Part shown: piece after piece, positions 1 to 8,706 of the stretch | Numbering within the stretch: position 1 is the stretch's first letter | Layout: every line of letters starts with the position of its first letter | NCBI GenBank assembly: GCA_023150915.1 | Contig: JAKLKA010000017.1 | Coordinates: 1-64,000 of the forward strand | Source: Polyangiaceae bacterium | GTDB taxonomy: Bacteria > Myxococcota_A > Polyangia > Polyangiales > Polyangiaceae | Direction of reading: 5' to 3' | Length of the DNA stretch: 64,000 bases | Made by a program: the position numbers and the translations under genes | Notes under the pieces: generated by a model | Told to the model about the DNA's origin: nothing | The model's database searches: none | Seen by the model: the letters and a program-made list of their open reading frames with translations, nothing else

Positions 1-1
1 C

Positions 2-178
2 GCAAGCCCGACAGCAACGCGTCGAGTAGGCTCGGTGCCCCGCATCCTGCCGCTTGCGCTGTCGCGACCGTGCCCGACATGGCCAGCAGTCTGCGCGCGC
101 GCGGCCGAGCACACCATCAGGCCGCCTGTAAGGGGCTTACACTACTTCGACCACGTTGTCTTGGCGTCGGTGCTGTAG
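2..178 (+). pseudogene. C-terminal remnant of a paralogue of the next lipoprotein gene (5' end outside window)
   Basis: An open frame runs from the window edge to a TAG at 176-178 and ends HYFDHVVLASVL-stop. The gene at 263-1297 ends HYFDHVVLGSVL-stop, and the DNA of these last 13 codons differs at about five positions. Upstream of those residues the frame no longer resembles the neighbour: the Cys-rich loop and Trp-rich sheet are missing, and Arg/Pro/Ala-rich sequence stands there instead. It could be a diverged, frameshifted or recombined copy, or the true tail of a complete gene to the left. The match at the tail is direct; the pseudogene status is inference. Confidence 0.35.
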
Positions 179-262
179 ACCCGCTCGAGAGTAGGCGACT
201 TTGGTGCAGGTCGACGCTTGCTGCACACATCCGCCGGGCACACCGATTGCTAGGGCCACGAC

Positions 263-1297
263 ATGCGCAGGTACAGCACTGAGTGCCTTTTCGTCGCCCT
301 CGTCGTCACTTCGGGATGCGGGGGGTCGGTCTCGGAAAGCGCGGCCGGGGGTGGCGGCAATACGGGCGGAAGCCCGACAGGCGGCGGCACAGCAGGAACA
401 GGCAGCGGCAACTCGAGTGGCGGGGGAACCACAGGCACAAATGCGGGTGGCGCGGGCGGGTCGGGCAGCGGCGGCACCGGCAGCAGCGGCGGAAAGGCCG
501 GCTGCCCAAACCAGCCAGCTGGTGCCGCGGTGTTGCTCGACACTCCGTTCAACACCTCAGACGGCGAGGGGCAGCTTTGGGAGGTGTACCCCGGGGCTGG
601 CAAGATCGTGCAGCCGCCGGGAAGCCCGGCGCCGGCAAGCGCGCCGAAGGCGAGCGCGTCGATCCTGGCCGCGGGGCAATCTAGCGGAGGCCAGCAGACC
701 ATCTGGCCGAAGCCCGGGAGCGAGAAGGCCCTGAGTAACTTGTACATGTGCATGAACTGGAAGATGAACTCGGACTTCGTCGGCCTCCAATCAGGAAACA
801 AGTTGGTGTTCCTGGCCTCGCAGCACTTCACCTTCGGAAAGCAAAAGGCAAACGGGTTCCTTGCCGTCAGCAAACGCGCCGCGGAGTACCCGGACAAGCA
901 TTTTCGGATGCTCTTCGCGCATAACACGAGCGCTCTCGACAATCCGCAGTCCTGCGCGTCCGACTTCGGATTTGCGTGCCACCCGAATGTGAGCGACACG
1001 GATCTCGTCCCGGACACTTGGTACACCGTCGAGGCGCTCGTCATCGCGTCGACATGCCCGACTTGCAAGAATGCCACGGTGAAGTGGTGGATCGACGGCG
1101 TGCTGCAGGGCTCTTACACGAACCTCAACTACGGTGAAGGCATCGTCAACGAGTGGCAGATAAACCACAATTGGGATGGCGGAATCGACGAGACGGAATG
1201 TGGCCCACCAACGAACCCGGGCAACCCAAAAGGGCGCGATTGCACCAAGGATCAAATTCACTACTTCGACCACGTAGTCTTGGGTTCGGTCTTGTAG
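263..1297 (+). CDS. Lipoprotein with Gly/Ser-rich linker and jelly-roll (polysaccharide-lyase-like) domain
   Basis: The 344-residue protein opens with a short lipoprotein signal (hydrophobic LFVALVVTSGC, acylated Cys at about residue 19). A Gly/Ser/Thr-rich linker follows to about residue 80, typical of myxobacterial outer-membrane lipoproteins. The remaining 260 residues hold aromatic and Cys-rich beta-strand sequence, including WWIDG and the terminal YFDHVV strand, seen in concanavalin-like jelly-roll proteins such as family 14/20 polysaccharide lyases. A carbohydrate-binding or lyase role at the cell surface is therefore plausible; no catalytic residues can be assigned by eye. It shares its general plan (cleft-lining Trp, a WIDG strand, a terminal FD-VV strand) with the protein at 1904-3187, so the two are probably paralogues. 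The next reading frame may start inside its 3' end. Confidence 0.7.
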   Translation: MRRYSTECLFVALVVTSGCGGSVSESAAGGGGNTGGSPTGGGTAGTGSGNSSGGGTTGTNAGGAGGSGSGGTGSSGGKAGCPNQPAGAAVLLDTPFNTSDGEGQLWEVYPGAGKIVQPPGSPAPASAPKASASILAAGQSSGGQQTIWPKPGSEKALSNLYMCMNWKMNSDFVGLQSGNKLVFLASQHFTFGKQKANGFLAVSKRAAEYPDKHFRMLFAHNTSALDNPQSCASDFGFACHPNVSDTDLVPDTWYTVEALVIASTCPTCKNATVKWWIDGVLQGSYTNLNYGEGIVNEWQINHNWDGGIDETECGPPTNPGNPKGRDCTKDQIHYFDHVVLGSVL

Positions 1298-1719
1298 CGC
1301 CGCTAGCGATCGTTGCTGTCGTGTCGTGTTTAGCGCCACCGCCAGCACGCGGAGCAACCGAACCCGAGTGGCAGCCCGACCCAGGCGGCGACATCGAAGG
1401 CACATGGGAGTCCGGCACCCTGATGTCAGGGTCGAAAGGCGAAGGTGGCGTCTGTAGGCTCAGCGTCGAGACTCACGCGCTCTTGCTCGAATGCTCACCT
1501 GGAGCGCGGCGCGAGCGATTCGAGTTCAGCGTGCTCGAGCGCGCCGGCGCCAGGACCGTCGTCGAGATCGGTCCCTCCGGCGAGCGCCTCGAGTTCGAGA
1601 CGCTCCGTCGGAGGGGCGGCGACCGGGGGCTACGCTTCGTGGACGTGGCGCTTCCTGGCTCGCAGCCGCTGGGCGCCTATGGCCGCCCGGGGGTGTGGGT
1701 CGAAGCGCAGGCGCGGTGA
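1240..1719 (+). CDS. Small secreted protein of unknown function
   Basis: This frame carries a convincing export signal: basic residues (RPRS), a hydrophobic run (GLVAPLAIVAVVSCLA) and an Ala-rich cleavage zone. About 120 residues rich in Glu, Arg and Gly follow, reading like a single small beta-rich domain. The start is uncertain. TTG at 1240 gives a normal signal-peptide N-terminus but overlaps the upstream gene by 58 bases; ATGs further upstream (1153, 1197) would add an unlikely N-terminal tail. VVSC could also act as a lipobox. I recognise no family. Position suggests co-transcription with the surface lipoprotein upstream. Confidence 0.45.
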   Translation: MHQGSNSLLRPRSLGFGLVAPLAIVAVVSCLAPPPARGATEPEWQPDPGGDIEGTWESGTLMSGSKGEGGVCRLSVETHALLLECSPGARRERFEFSVLERAGARTVVEIGPSGERLEFETLRRRGGDRGLRFVDVALPGSQPLGAYGRPGVWVEAQAR

Positions 1720-1903
1720 GTCTGTGGGAGTCGGATGCGCGCGGTGGCGGCCGCGTTTGCGACCATGCGAATCGCCAGATCGCACTTCGCCTAGCTCAAC
1801 CCTCGATTCCAAGGCAAGGCGCTCGCGCGACGGGTGGCACACAATTCGCTATAGTGATCCTGACCGCTCCAAAAAGAGCCGCCGCAATCCGGAGAGCCAA
1901 GCC

Positions 1904-3187
1904 ATGGGCAACGCAGTCAGGAATCGATTCGGACGAGCCCTGGGGCGCTTTCACGGCGTCGGGCTCTTGCTGGCCGCTACCGGGGCACAGGCTGCCGACT
2001 ACGGGATCGCGCAGAAGTACGCCCACGACCTGGGCATCGAGAAAGACCCGGACGTCGTGTTCGCGGAATCCTTCGAAGCCGCGTCGATCAACTCAGTCGT
2101 CGGCAACTGGGAAGAGGCACAGTGGCCGGAGAATATGGCGCTTGCGAGCGACGTGCCGCCGATGTCGGGCGGGAAGAACTCGCTGCACGCGGACGGCGTT
2201 GCAGCGCTCTATCGCCGGCTCTTGCCGGGTTACGACGAGCTCTACTTCCGCTTCTACGTGAAGATCGATCCGGCCTGCACAAACATCCACCACTGGCCGT
2301 GGCTGGGCGGACGCAACCCAAGCACAAAATATCCGTTCCCGCAAGCGGGCTTGAAGCCCACCGGGAGCGACCGCTGGTCGACCGGCGTCGAGCCGATGGG
2401 GAAGGGCGAGGCGTGGGACTTCTACACGTACTGGAAGGACCAAGGCTGCAGCCCCGACAACATGTGTTGGGGAAACACGTTCAACATGCAGAAGGGGGGG
2501 AATGCCGGCTCGCCCTTCGCCGTGACGAAGGGCAAGTGGCTCTCGATAGAGCTCATGGTCAAGATGAACCAGCCCGCGTCAGCCAAGAACGGCGAACAGG
2601 CGTTTTGGATCGACGGCGAGTTGAAGAGCCACGTGAAACCAGGCCAGCCCGTGGGCAAGTGGGTCTGGGACAAGTTCGTCCCAGATCCCGCAGGTTCCCC
2701 ATTCCCGGGCTTCCAGTGGCGGACGGTGCCCGAGCTGAACATCAACTATGTGTGGCTGGAGCACTTCGTCGACACCGACCCAAGCTGCCAGGCCTGGTTC
2801 GACGACGTGGTCATTGCCAAGAAGTACATCGGGCCGATGGTGGGTACTTCGAACTCCGACGCAGGGGCCGGCGGCGTATCAGGCAGCGGCGGAGACAGCG
2901 GCAGCGCCGGCAACGCCAGCGCCGGCAACGGCGGCAGCGCCGGCAGCGGCGGCAGCGCCGGTTCTGCCGGTGTGGCTGCCGGCGCGACGGCGGGCAACTC
3001 GGGTAGTTCGGGAGCCGCCGGCGGGGGTGGAGGAACGGACACGCGCACCGAGGAGGCGGCGGGGCCGGGCGACGGCGACGGCTGCACGTGTGGAGTCCCG
3101 GCGGGCGACGAGCCAAGCGCTCGCTGGCTTGCACTCGGTGTGGTGGTCATGGCACTCCGACGCCGCCGCCGCGGGCGCGCGGGCTGA
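1904..3187 (+). CDS. Secreted jelly-roll (polysaccharide-lyase-like) protein with MYXO-CTERM-type sorting tail
   Basis: A signal peptide ends near residue 30 (ATGAQA/AD). Residues about 35-310 form a beta-rich domain with conserved-looking aromatic strands (YFRFYVKID, HHWPWLGGR, FWIDGE, WFDDVVIAKKYIGP), which fits the polysaccharide-lyase-like jelly-roll group. A roughly 70-residue linker of Gly/Ser/Ala repeats follows, encoded by GGCAGCGCC-type DNA repeats at about 2866-3020. The protein ends GCTCGVPAGDEP, a hydrophobic stretch (WLALGVVVMAL) and RRRRRGRAG. A Gly-Cys motif, membrane helix and Arg cluster in this order is the MYXO-CTERM surface-anchoring signal of Myxococcota. The ATG at 1904 has GGAGAG about 9 bases upstream. 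Function is inferred as a surface enzyme or adhesin acting on polysaccharide. Confidence 0.75.
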   Translation: MGNAVRNRFGRALGRFHGVGLLLAATGAQAADYGIAQKYAHDLGIEKDPDVVFAESFEAASINSVVGNWEEAQWPENMALASDVPPMSGGKNSLHADGVAALYRRLLPGYDELYFRFYVKIDPACTNIHHWPWLGGRNPSTKYPFPQAGLKPTGSDRWSTGVEPMGKGEAWDFYTYWKDQGCSPDNMCWGNTFNMQKGGNAGSPFAVTKGKWLSIELMVKMNQPASAKNGEQAFWIDGELKSHVKPGQPVGKWVWDKFVPDPAGSPFPGFQWRTVPELNINYVWLEHFVDTDPSCQAWFDDVVIAKKYIGPMVGTSNSDAGAGGVSGSGGDSGSAGNASAGNGGSAGSGGSAGSAGVAAGATAGNSGSSGAAGGGGGTDTRTEEAAGPGDGDGCTCGVPAGDEPSARWLALGVVVMALRRRRRGRAG

Positions 3188-3350
3188 GCACGGTATCCGC
3201 GCTGGGCCTGGCACAGTCACCGCGATCCATCGATTCGCACTGGGAGCACCGCGCGAGCTGGCCGATCGCGTAAGGCGCCGGGGTTCACGACCTGGTGAGC
3301 GTCACCTGAGCGCTCCGATGTCGGGTCTGACCCTTGCTTCCACGGCCTCG

Positions 3351-4766
3351 ATGCTATCGCCTTCCCGTGCGCTCCTCGCCGGCCTGCTGGTTCTCGTGTC
3401 GACAGGGCTGGGCTCGTCCTGCGCGGCCTCGTCCTCGTCAGCCGACCCCTCTTGGTCCGACGGCTCTTCCGATGAGGACGTGCCGGACGGACCAGGCGGT
3501 GGCGCGCAAGACGCATCCCCGGACAACCAACCCCCGGCGATGGGAGCCCGATACAAAGGAAGAGTCTGGGGCCCACACCATGATGGGTCTCCGCCGCTAT
3601 TTCCAATCTCTGGCGCTTGGGTTGCGGCATTTGCGGTCGAGCCGGACCCACTGGTTCAGGGGGCACAGTGTGGCGAGTGCGTGTCCGCACCGCTGGGCGT
3701 GCCAAGCACGATCTCCGGCGCAGACGGCTCGTTTGAGCTTGAGCTGCCATTGGGGAAGCCGCTCTTCCTCGTGGTTCAGAAGGGGAACTTCCGTCGAACC
3801 CGGGCACTGGTTACGCCGGGCGCGGCGGGGGACTACACCATCGATCAGGAACTCACGACCCTGCCCCACCGGCTGGCAGTGGGTGACCACATCCCCAGGA
3901 TCGCTCTCGTCTACGGCGATCACGACCACATCGGGGACGTGCTCGCGAAGGCGGGACTCGCAAAGATGGACGGCGCTCACGGCGTCGACTGGGGAAGCGG
4001 GCAGCTCGAGTTCGACGTTTACGACAACTCCGGACCAGATCAGCCCCAACACGGCGAGCCGCTCTCGAAGCTCCTTGACTCAGCGGATCTTCTGATGTCG
4101 TACGACATCGTGTTGTTCGCATGCTCCTACAACGCCAACTTTGCGTTCATGAGCAAGCCGGAGATCCAACAGCGTCTGCGCGACTTCGTTTGGGCAGGTG
4201 GCAAGCTTTACGCGAGCGACTACGCCATGCCGGTGGTCGAAATGCCGTGGTCGAGCTTTCTGTGGTTCGACGACCCGCTCCACGGCGGCTGTGCGGAGAA
4301 CAAGTTCCCACCAAACTGCAACCATGGCCCCCCGTTTGATTCCCCCGCTAGCGTGATCGACAGCGGCCTCTCGAGCTGGCTCGCTGCGCAGGGTTTGCTC
4401 GCCGGCCTGTCGACCAAGGAGAACTGGAACACGATCGGGGGCATCAGCGTAGGCGTGGTCGGCAAGGATCCGAAGAGCGGCGCAGACATCACAGCGCCTC
4501 CGAAAGTCTGGCTCGAGGGGCCATGGACCTACTCCAGCTCGCAGATCCAGAGCGCGGGGAAAGACCCGAAGGCATGGGATGCGAGCGCGCACCACCCCGC
4601 GACGGTATCGTGGTCACACAATTGCGGCCGCGTGCTCTACACGACATACCACACCGTAGGATCTACCCAGGGCGGCAAGCACCCCGGGTTGCTGCCGCAA
4701 GAAATGGTGCTGTTCTATCTGTTGATGGAACTCACCCTCTGTCAGGACGCACCGGTGGTGAAGTGA
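3351..4766 (+). CDS. Lipoprotein with carboxypeptidase-regulatory-like beta domain and GATase-like Rossmann domain
   Basis: With the ATG at 3351 the protein starts MLSPSRALLAGLLVLVST and has a lipobox-like GSSC near residue 24; an upstream in-frame ATG at 3318 would bury the signal behind 11 extra residues. An acidic Ser/Asp/Pro linker leads to a small beta domain (about residues 65-170, GVPSTISGADGSFELELPLG) resembling carboxypeptidase regulatory-like domains. The C-terminal 280 residues begin RIALVYGDHDHIGDVL and include YDIVLFACSYN and LRDFVWAGGKLYASDY, the pattern of glutamine-amidotransferase-like (ThuA-like) alpha/beta folds in which a cleft is inspected for a ligand. No Cys-His-Glu triad is evident, so enzymatic activity is doubtful. 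Confidence 0.65.
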   Translation: MLSPSRALLAGLLVLVSTGLGSSCAASSSSADPSWSDGSSDEDVPDGPGGGAQDASPDNQPPAMGARYKGRVWGPHHDGSPPLFPISGAWVAAFAVEPDPLVQGAQCGECVSAPLGVPSTISGADGSFELELPLGKPLFLVVQKGNFRRTRALVTPGAAGDYTIDQELTTLPHRLAVGDHIPRIALVYGDHDHIGDVLAKAGLAKMDGAHGVDWGSGQLEFDVYDNSGPDQPQHGEPLSKLLDSADLLMSYDIVLFACSYNANFAFMSKPEIQQRLRDFVWAGGKLYASDYAMPVVEMPWSSFLWFDDPLHGGCAENKFPPNCNHGPPFDSPASVIDSGLSSWLAAQGLLAGLSTKENWNTIGGISVGVVGKDPKSGADITAPPKVWLEGPWTYSSSQIQSAGKDPKAWDASAHHPATVSWSHNCGRVLYTTYHTVGSTQGGKHPGLLPQEMVLFYLLMELTLCQDAPVVK

Positions 4767-4901
4767 GTGCTAGTGCCCCGACCACCACTCAGCGCAGCCA
4801 CAGCACTGCCGACTGGATGCAGGGGGGGAAACATCCGGCCGGAGCGCCGCGCTGCGGACGCGCGCGCGCAGCAATGTTCGTCCCACTCCCCGGCGGCAGC
4901 G

Positions 4902-4927
4902 GGCACGGGCCGGCTCCCGGCCGTGCC
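4902..4927. terminator. GC hairpin between convergent genes, possible bidirectional terminator
   Basis: The bases 4902-4913 pair with 4917-4927 in an 11-bp stem with one bulged G and a CTC loop. It lies between the ends of the lipoprotein gene (4766) and copA (5010). No T-tract follows, so termination is a guess from position and stability. Confidence 0.3.
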
Positions 4928-5009
4928 TGCGCACCAGATGGCGACGATGGGGAGTCGAGTCCGGCTTCTGACAAGAGATCGCCTTGGCCGTGGGGTCGCG
5001 GTTACGCCG

Positions 5010-7220
5010 TCACGCTCTTTCGAACTTCCGCAGGCGCAGGCTGCTGGTCACCACGAACACGCTCGACAGGCTCATGGCCAGCGCCGCCAGCATCGGGCTC
5101 AAGAGCAGCCGAAAGACGGGGTAGAGCGCGCCCGCAGCCAGCGGAATCAGCGCCACGTTGTAGGCATAGGCCCAGAAGAAGTTCCGCCGGATCACGCTCA
5201 GCGTGCGCCGCGACAGCGCGATGGCCTGGGCCACCCCCGAGAGATCGCCGCGCATCAAGATCACGTCGCCGGCTTCGATGGCGATGTCGGTTCCGGTGCC
5301 GATGGCGATCCCCACGTTGGCACGGGCCAGTGCCGGCGCGTCGTTGATGCCGTCGCCCACGAAGACCACGCGCCGCCCCGCCTTCTGCAGGCGCTCGACC
5401 TCGGCGGATTTGTCCGCCGGCAGCACCTCGGCGATCACGCGCCGTATGCCCACGCTCTTTGCCACGGCGTCGGCGGTGGCGCGGCCGTCGCCGGTCACCA
5501 TCGCGACCTCGAGCCCGAGCGCGCCGAGCGCGCGGATGGCCGCGGTGCTGTCGGGCTTGAGCGGGTCGGCCACGGCGAACAGCGCCGCCAGCTTGCCGTC
5601 GACCGCGGCGTACACCACCGTCTTTTCCTCGAACGCCGCGGCGCGGCCCCCCGCCGCCGAGAGAGCGACCCCCAGGCGCTGCATGTAGCGCTCGGCCCCC
5701 ACCTGCACCAGGCGCCCACCCACCCGCGCCTGCACGCCGAACCCCGCCTCGGCCTGCACCTCGGTGGCGCGCTCGAAGCTGATCCCCCGCGCCTTCGCGG
5801 CCGCGACGATGGCGCGTGCAACGGGGTGCTCGCTCGCGTCTTCCACCGCCGCCGCCAGCGCCAGCGCTTCGCTTTCCGACAGTCCGAAAGTCGACAGATC
5901 CGTCAGCTCGGGGTGGCCTTTGGTCAACGTGCCCGTCTTGTCCAGCACCACGCAGTCGACGTGGGACAGCGTCTCGAGGGCGCTGCCCTCGCGGAACAAG
6001 ATCCCGAGCTCGGCGCCGCGCCCGGTGCCGACCATGATGGCGGTGGGCGTGGCCAGACCCATGGCGCAGGGGCAGGCGATCACCAGCACGCTGACCGCCG
6101 CCACGAACGCGTGGCTGAGCCGCGGCTCGGGGCCCGCCGCGAACCAGATCCCGAAGGTGGCCAGCGCGATCAGCAGCACCACCGGCACGAACACCGCGGC
6201 GATGCGATCGGCGGTCCGCTGGATCTCGGGCTTTGACGCCTGCGCGGCCTCGACCAGGCGGATGATCTGCGCCAGCGCGGTGTGGGCGCCGATGCGGGTC
6301 GCGCAGAAGACGAAGCTCCCGTTCTGGTTCACCGTGCCGCCCGCGACTTCGGAGCCGGCGCGCTTCTCCACCGGCACGGGCTCGCCGGTCAGCATGCTCT
6401 CGTCGACGAAGCTCTGCCCCTCGACTACCACGCCGTCAGTGGGCACGCGCTCGCCGGGCCGAACCTGGATGCGATCGTCCAGCGCCACCCGATCGATGGG
6501 GACCTCGACACTCTCGCTGCCCCGGAGCACCCGCGCGGTCTTCGGTTGGAGCTGGATCAGCTGGGTGATCGCCGCAGAGGTCCGACCCTTGGCCCGCGCC
6601 TCCAGCAGCTTGCCGAACAGCACCAGGGTGATGATCACCGCCGCGGCCTCGAAGTAGAGGTGCGCGGTTCCGGCTGGGAACACCCCGGGCGCCGCCAGCG
6701 CGAGCAGCGAATAGCCGAAGGCCGACGACGAACCGAGCATGACCAGGGTGTTCATGCCCGGGCTCTTGTGGGCCAGCTCGGACAGGCCCTGGCGATAGAA
6801 GCGGCGGCCGACCCAGAGCTGCACCGGCGCCGCCAGCGCCAGCTGCACCAGACCCCACGCGCGATGCGGCAGCGCGTGGTGCAAGCCGGGAATCAGCATG
6901 GGGCCCATGGCGACGATCACCAGCGGCACCGACAGCGCCACGGCCAGGGTCACGTCGCGCCGCAGCGCGGCGTGCTCGCGCTCGCGCGCCTCGGCCTGGC
7001 TCGCCCCCAGATCCACGGGAACGTACCCCGCGTCGGCGATGGCCGCTTCCAAGCGTGCGCGGTTGGTGGCCGCAGGCTCGTACTGAATGCTCGCTCGTTC
7101 GGTGCTCAGGTTCACGCTGGCTGCCACCACCCCGGGTTGCCTGGCCAGCGCGCGCTCGACCCGCGCCACGCAGGCCGCGCAGGTCATCCCCTGCACACCG
7201 ACTTCGAGCGTGCGGCTCAT
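5010..7220 (-). CDS. copA: Copper-translocating P1B-type ATPase
   Basis: The 736-residue protein exports Cu(I) across the inner membrane using ATP. It has one N-terminal heavy-metal-associated domain ([15 protein letters not shown]), the transmembrane metal site CPC at residues 383-385, phosphorylation motif DKTGTLTKG with Asp427, HP dipeptide (SEHPVARAI), and hinge [11 protein letters not shown]. Length and order are normal for CopA with a single HMA domain. The chosen ATG (7220) overlaps the stop of csoR by ATGA, which argues against a longer upstream extension. It is the last gene of a copZ-csoR-copA operon and is expected to be induced when CsoR binds copper. Confidence 0.95.
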   Translation of the reverse strand: MSRTLEVGVQGMTCAACVARVERALARQPGVVAASVNLSTERASIQYEPAATNRARLEAAIADAGYVPVDLGASQAEAREREHAALRRDVTLAVALSVPLVIVAMGPMLIPGLHHALPHRAWGLVQLALAAPVQLWVGRRFYRQGLSELAHKSPGMNTLVMLGSSSAFGYSLLALAAPGVFPAGTAHLYFEAAAVIITLVLFGKLLEARAKGRTSAAITQLIQLQPKTARVLRGSESVEVPIDRVALDDRIQVRPGERVPTDGVVVEGQSFVDESMLTGEPVPVEKRAGSEVAGGTVNQNGSFVFCATRIGAHTALAQIIRLVEAAQASKPEIQRTADRIAAVFVPVVLLIALATFGIWFAAGPEPRLSHAFVAAVSVLVIACPCAMGLATPTAIMVGTGRGAELGILFREGSALETLSHVDCVVLDKTGTLTKGHPELTDLSTFGLSESEALALAAAVEDASEHPVARAIVAAAKARGISFERATEVQAEAGFGVQARVGGRLVQVGAERYMQRLGVALSAAGGRAAAFEEKTVVYAAVDGKLAALFAVADPLKPDSTAAIRALGALGLEVAMVTGDGRATADAVAKSVGIRRVIAEVLPADKSAEVERLQKAGRRVVFVGDGINDAPALARANVGIAIGTGTDIAIEAGDVILMRGDLSGVAQAIALSRRTLSVIRRNFFWAYAYNVALIPLAAGALYPVFRLLLSPMLAALAMSLSSVFVVTSSLRLRKFERA

Positions 7221-7498
7221 CGGTACTTCATCACTTCCATCAACTCGTCCACGATCGTGTCGGCGTCGCCACGCTGGGCTGCGTTGACCACGTGGTGCCG
7301 CAGGTGGCTCTGCAAGACCAGCGCACCCACTTTGTCCAGCGCGCCGCTGATGGCCTTGAGCTGCTTGAGCGCGTCCACGCAATAGACGGATTCGTCCTCC
7401 AGCATGCGCATCACGCCCTCGACGTGGCCGCGCACCGAGAGCAGGCGCTTCTTGGCGTCCTGCCGGGTCGCGTCGTCCAGGTGCAGCCCGCCTTTCAC
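7217..7498 (-). CDS. csoR: CsoR-family copper-sensing repressor (Cys-His-His type)
   Basis: This 93-residue all-helical protein belongs to the CsoR/RcnR family. Recognisable elements are [29 protein letters not shown] and HLRHHV. Candidate metal ligands are Cys40, His65 and His69. The third position is Cys in mycobacterial CsoR but His here, as I recall for Thermus thermophilus CsoR and RcnR. Gene context (between a copper chaperone and a copper ATPase) points to Cu(I) rather than nickel. It should repress its own operon through the dyad at 7716-7735 and release it on metal binding. Both ends overlap neighbours by four bases, so translation is probably coupled. Confidence 0.9.
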   Translation of the reverse strand: MKGGLHLDDATRQDAKKRLLSVRGHVEGVMRMLEDESVYCVDALKQLKAISGALDKVGALVLQSHLRHHVVNAAQRGDADTIVDELMEVMKYR

Positions 7499-7698
7499 GG
7501 CAGGACCTCGGCCTGGTACCCCTCTTCAGTGATGGCCAGGACCAGCGCCTGCGGATCGGGAGTGCCCTCGACCGCCGCCTCTTGCTTCACGCGATCGACG
7601 CCCAGCACCTGCTGGACGCCGGGCACCGCGGCGAGCGCCTTCTTCACCGCCCCCTCGCAATGGCCGCAGGTCATTCCCGTCACTTTCAGCTTGATCAT
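7495..7698 (-). CDS. copZ: Copper chaperone, single heavy-metal-associated domain
   Basis: The 67-residue protein is one ferredoxin-like HMA domain with metal motif GMTCGHC (Cys11, Cys14), the right size for CopZ. It should carry Cu(I) to the HMA domain of the CopA encoded two genes downstream. It is the first gene of the leftward operon, and its stop overlaps the csoR start by ATGA. The ATG at 7698 lies about 17 bases past the operator. Confidence 0.9.
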   Translation of the reverse strand: MIKLKVTGMTCGHCEGAVKKALAAVPGVQQVLGVDRVKQEAAVEGTPDPQALVLAITEEGYQAEVLP

Positions 7699-7715
7699 CT
7701 GGTGCTCCCGTTCAC

Positions 7716-7743
7716 CCCACCCCAGGTGGGGTGGGCATAATCT
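7716..7743 (-). promoter_or_regulatory. CsoR operator dyad and overlapping -10 element of the cop operon
   Basis: The bases 7716-7724 (CCCACCCCA) and 7727-7735 (TGGGGTGGG) form a perfect 9-bp inverted repeat with a GG centre. G/C-tract dyads of this kind are the known CsoR operator form. On the minus strand GATTAT (7743-7738) directly abuts it and can serve as a -10 element, so a bound repressor would cover the promoter. The assignment of the protein to this site is inference from position. Confidence 0.65.
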
Positions 7744-7791
7744 GGAGGCACCGGCCCGACCCGTCAAGCCCGTGCTATCCCGATCCAGCGG

Positions 7792-8706
7792 ATGATCGTC
7801 GCCCACTCCCGGTTCCGCGTGCGGAACGAGCTCGAAGCCCAGGTGGCCCAGGCGTTCGTCGCCCGACCCCGGCGGGTGGAGCAGGTGCCCGGCTTCCTGG
7901 GGCTCGAGGTTTTCCGAAGCGTGGACGACCCGGCCACCTTCCACCTGTTCACCCGCTGGACGGATCGGGCGAGCTTCGAAGCGTGGCACAAGAGCCCGGC
8001 CCACGGCAGCGCCCACGAGCTGATGCCCCCGGGGCTCAAGCTCGACCCCGCCCACACCCAGCTGATCGTGGCCGAGCGCGTCGAGGGCGCGTCGACGGAA
8101 GAGGTGGCGACGGACCATGCCCCGCTGCTCGGCAACGTGGTTCGCGAAAGCGACGGTCTACACTTCGCGCGAATCGGCGCCGACGACGGCATCATCACCG
8201 CCAACGCAGCCATGCGCCACTTGCTGGGTGACCGCACGGTTCTGAGCCAGTGCCTGACCGAGTCCAGCCGCGCCGATCTGACCCGGGCGCGGGCGGCTCG
8301 CTCCGGCGGTCCGCTCTTGCTGCAGCTCATGACGCCCGAGGGCGAGCCCCAGTCCCTGCGCTGCTGGTTCTCGAACCTGCCCGACGGCTTCGTGCTCTTG
8401 GCCGAGCCTTCGTGGAGAGAGCAGCGCCAGCTCGAGCACCTGCTGCACGAGCTGAACAACGAGCTCGCGACCTTGCAGCGCGAGGCCGCGCGCCAGCGTG
8501 CCGAGCTCGAGCAGTCGTACTGGCACATGCGGAAGATCTCCGAGGTGTTGCCGATCTGCTTGCGCTGCCACAAGGTGAAGGACGGCGCGAGCTGGGAAGA
8601 GGCCAGCAAGTTCCTGTCGAAGTACTCGCGGTTCTTGAGCCACGGCTACTGTGAGCCCTGCGACGAGGCCATGCTGGCCGAGCTGGACGAAGAGGAGGCA
8701 AGGTGA
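7792..8706 (+). CDS. ABM-domain / PAS-like / coiled-coil / Cys4 sensor protein
   Basis: Residues 1-100 match the antibiotic-biosynthesis-monooxygenase (dimeric alpha-beta barrel) fold: VPGFLGLEVFRSVDD and FHLFTRWTDRASFEAWHKS. Residues about 115-205 look like a PAS core (ADDGIITANAAMRHLLG). A Gln/Glu/Arg-rich coiled coil follows (HLLHELNNELATLQREA). The C-terminus holds PICLRCHKVKD and SHGYCEPC, a four-Cys arrangement seen at the end of many PAS-containing signalling proteins. It probably senses a small ligand or redox signal and passes it through the coiled coil. Its GTGA overlap with the B12-binding protein downstream suggests a functional pair. It is transcribed divergently from the cop operon. 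Confidence 0.7.
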   Translation: MIVAHSRFRVRNELEAQVAQAFVARPRRVEQVPGFLGLEVFRSVDDPATFHLFTRWTDRASFEAWHKSPAHGSAHELMPPGLKLDPAHTQLIVAERVEGASTEEVATDHAPLLGNVVRESDGLHFARIGADDGIITANAAMRHLLGDRTVLSQCLTESSRADLTRARAARSGGPLLLQLMTPEGEPQSLRCWFSNLPDGFVLLAEPSWREQRQLEHLLHELNNELATLQREAARQRAELEQSYWHMRKISEVLPICLRCHKVKDGASWEEASKFLSKYSRFLSHGYCEPCDEAMLAELDEEEAR

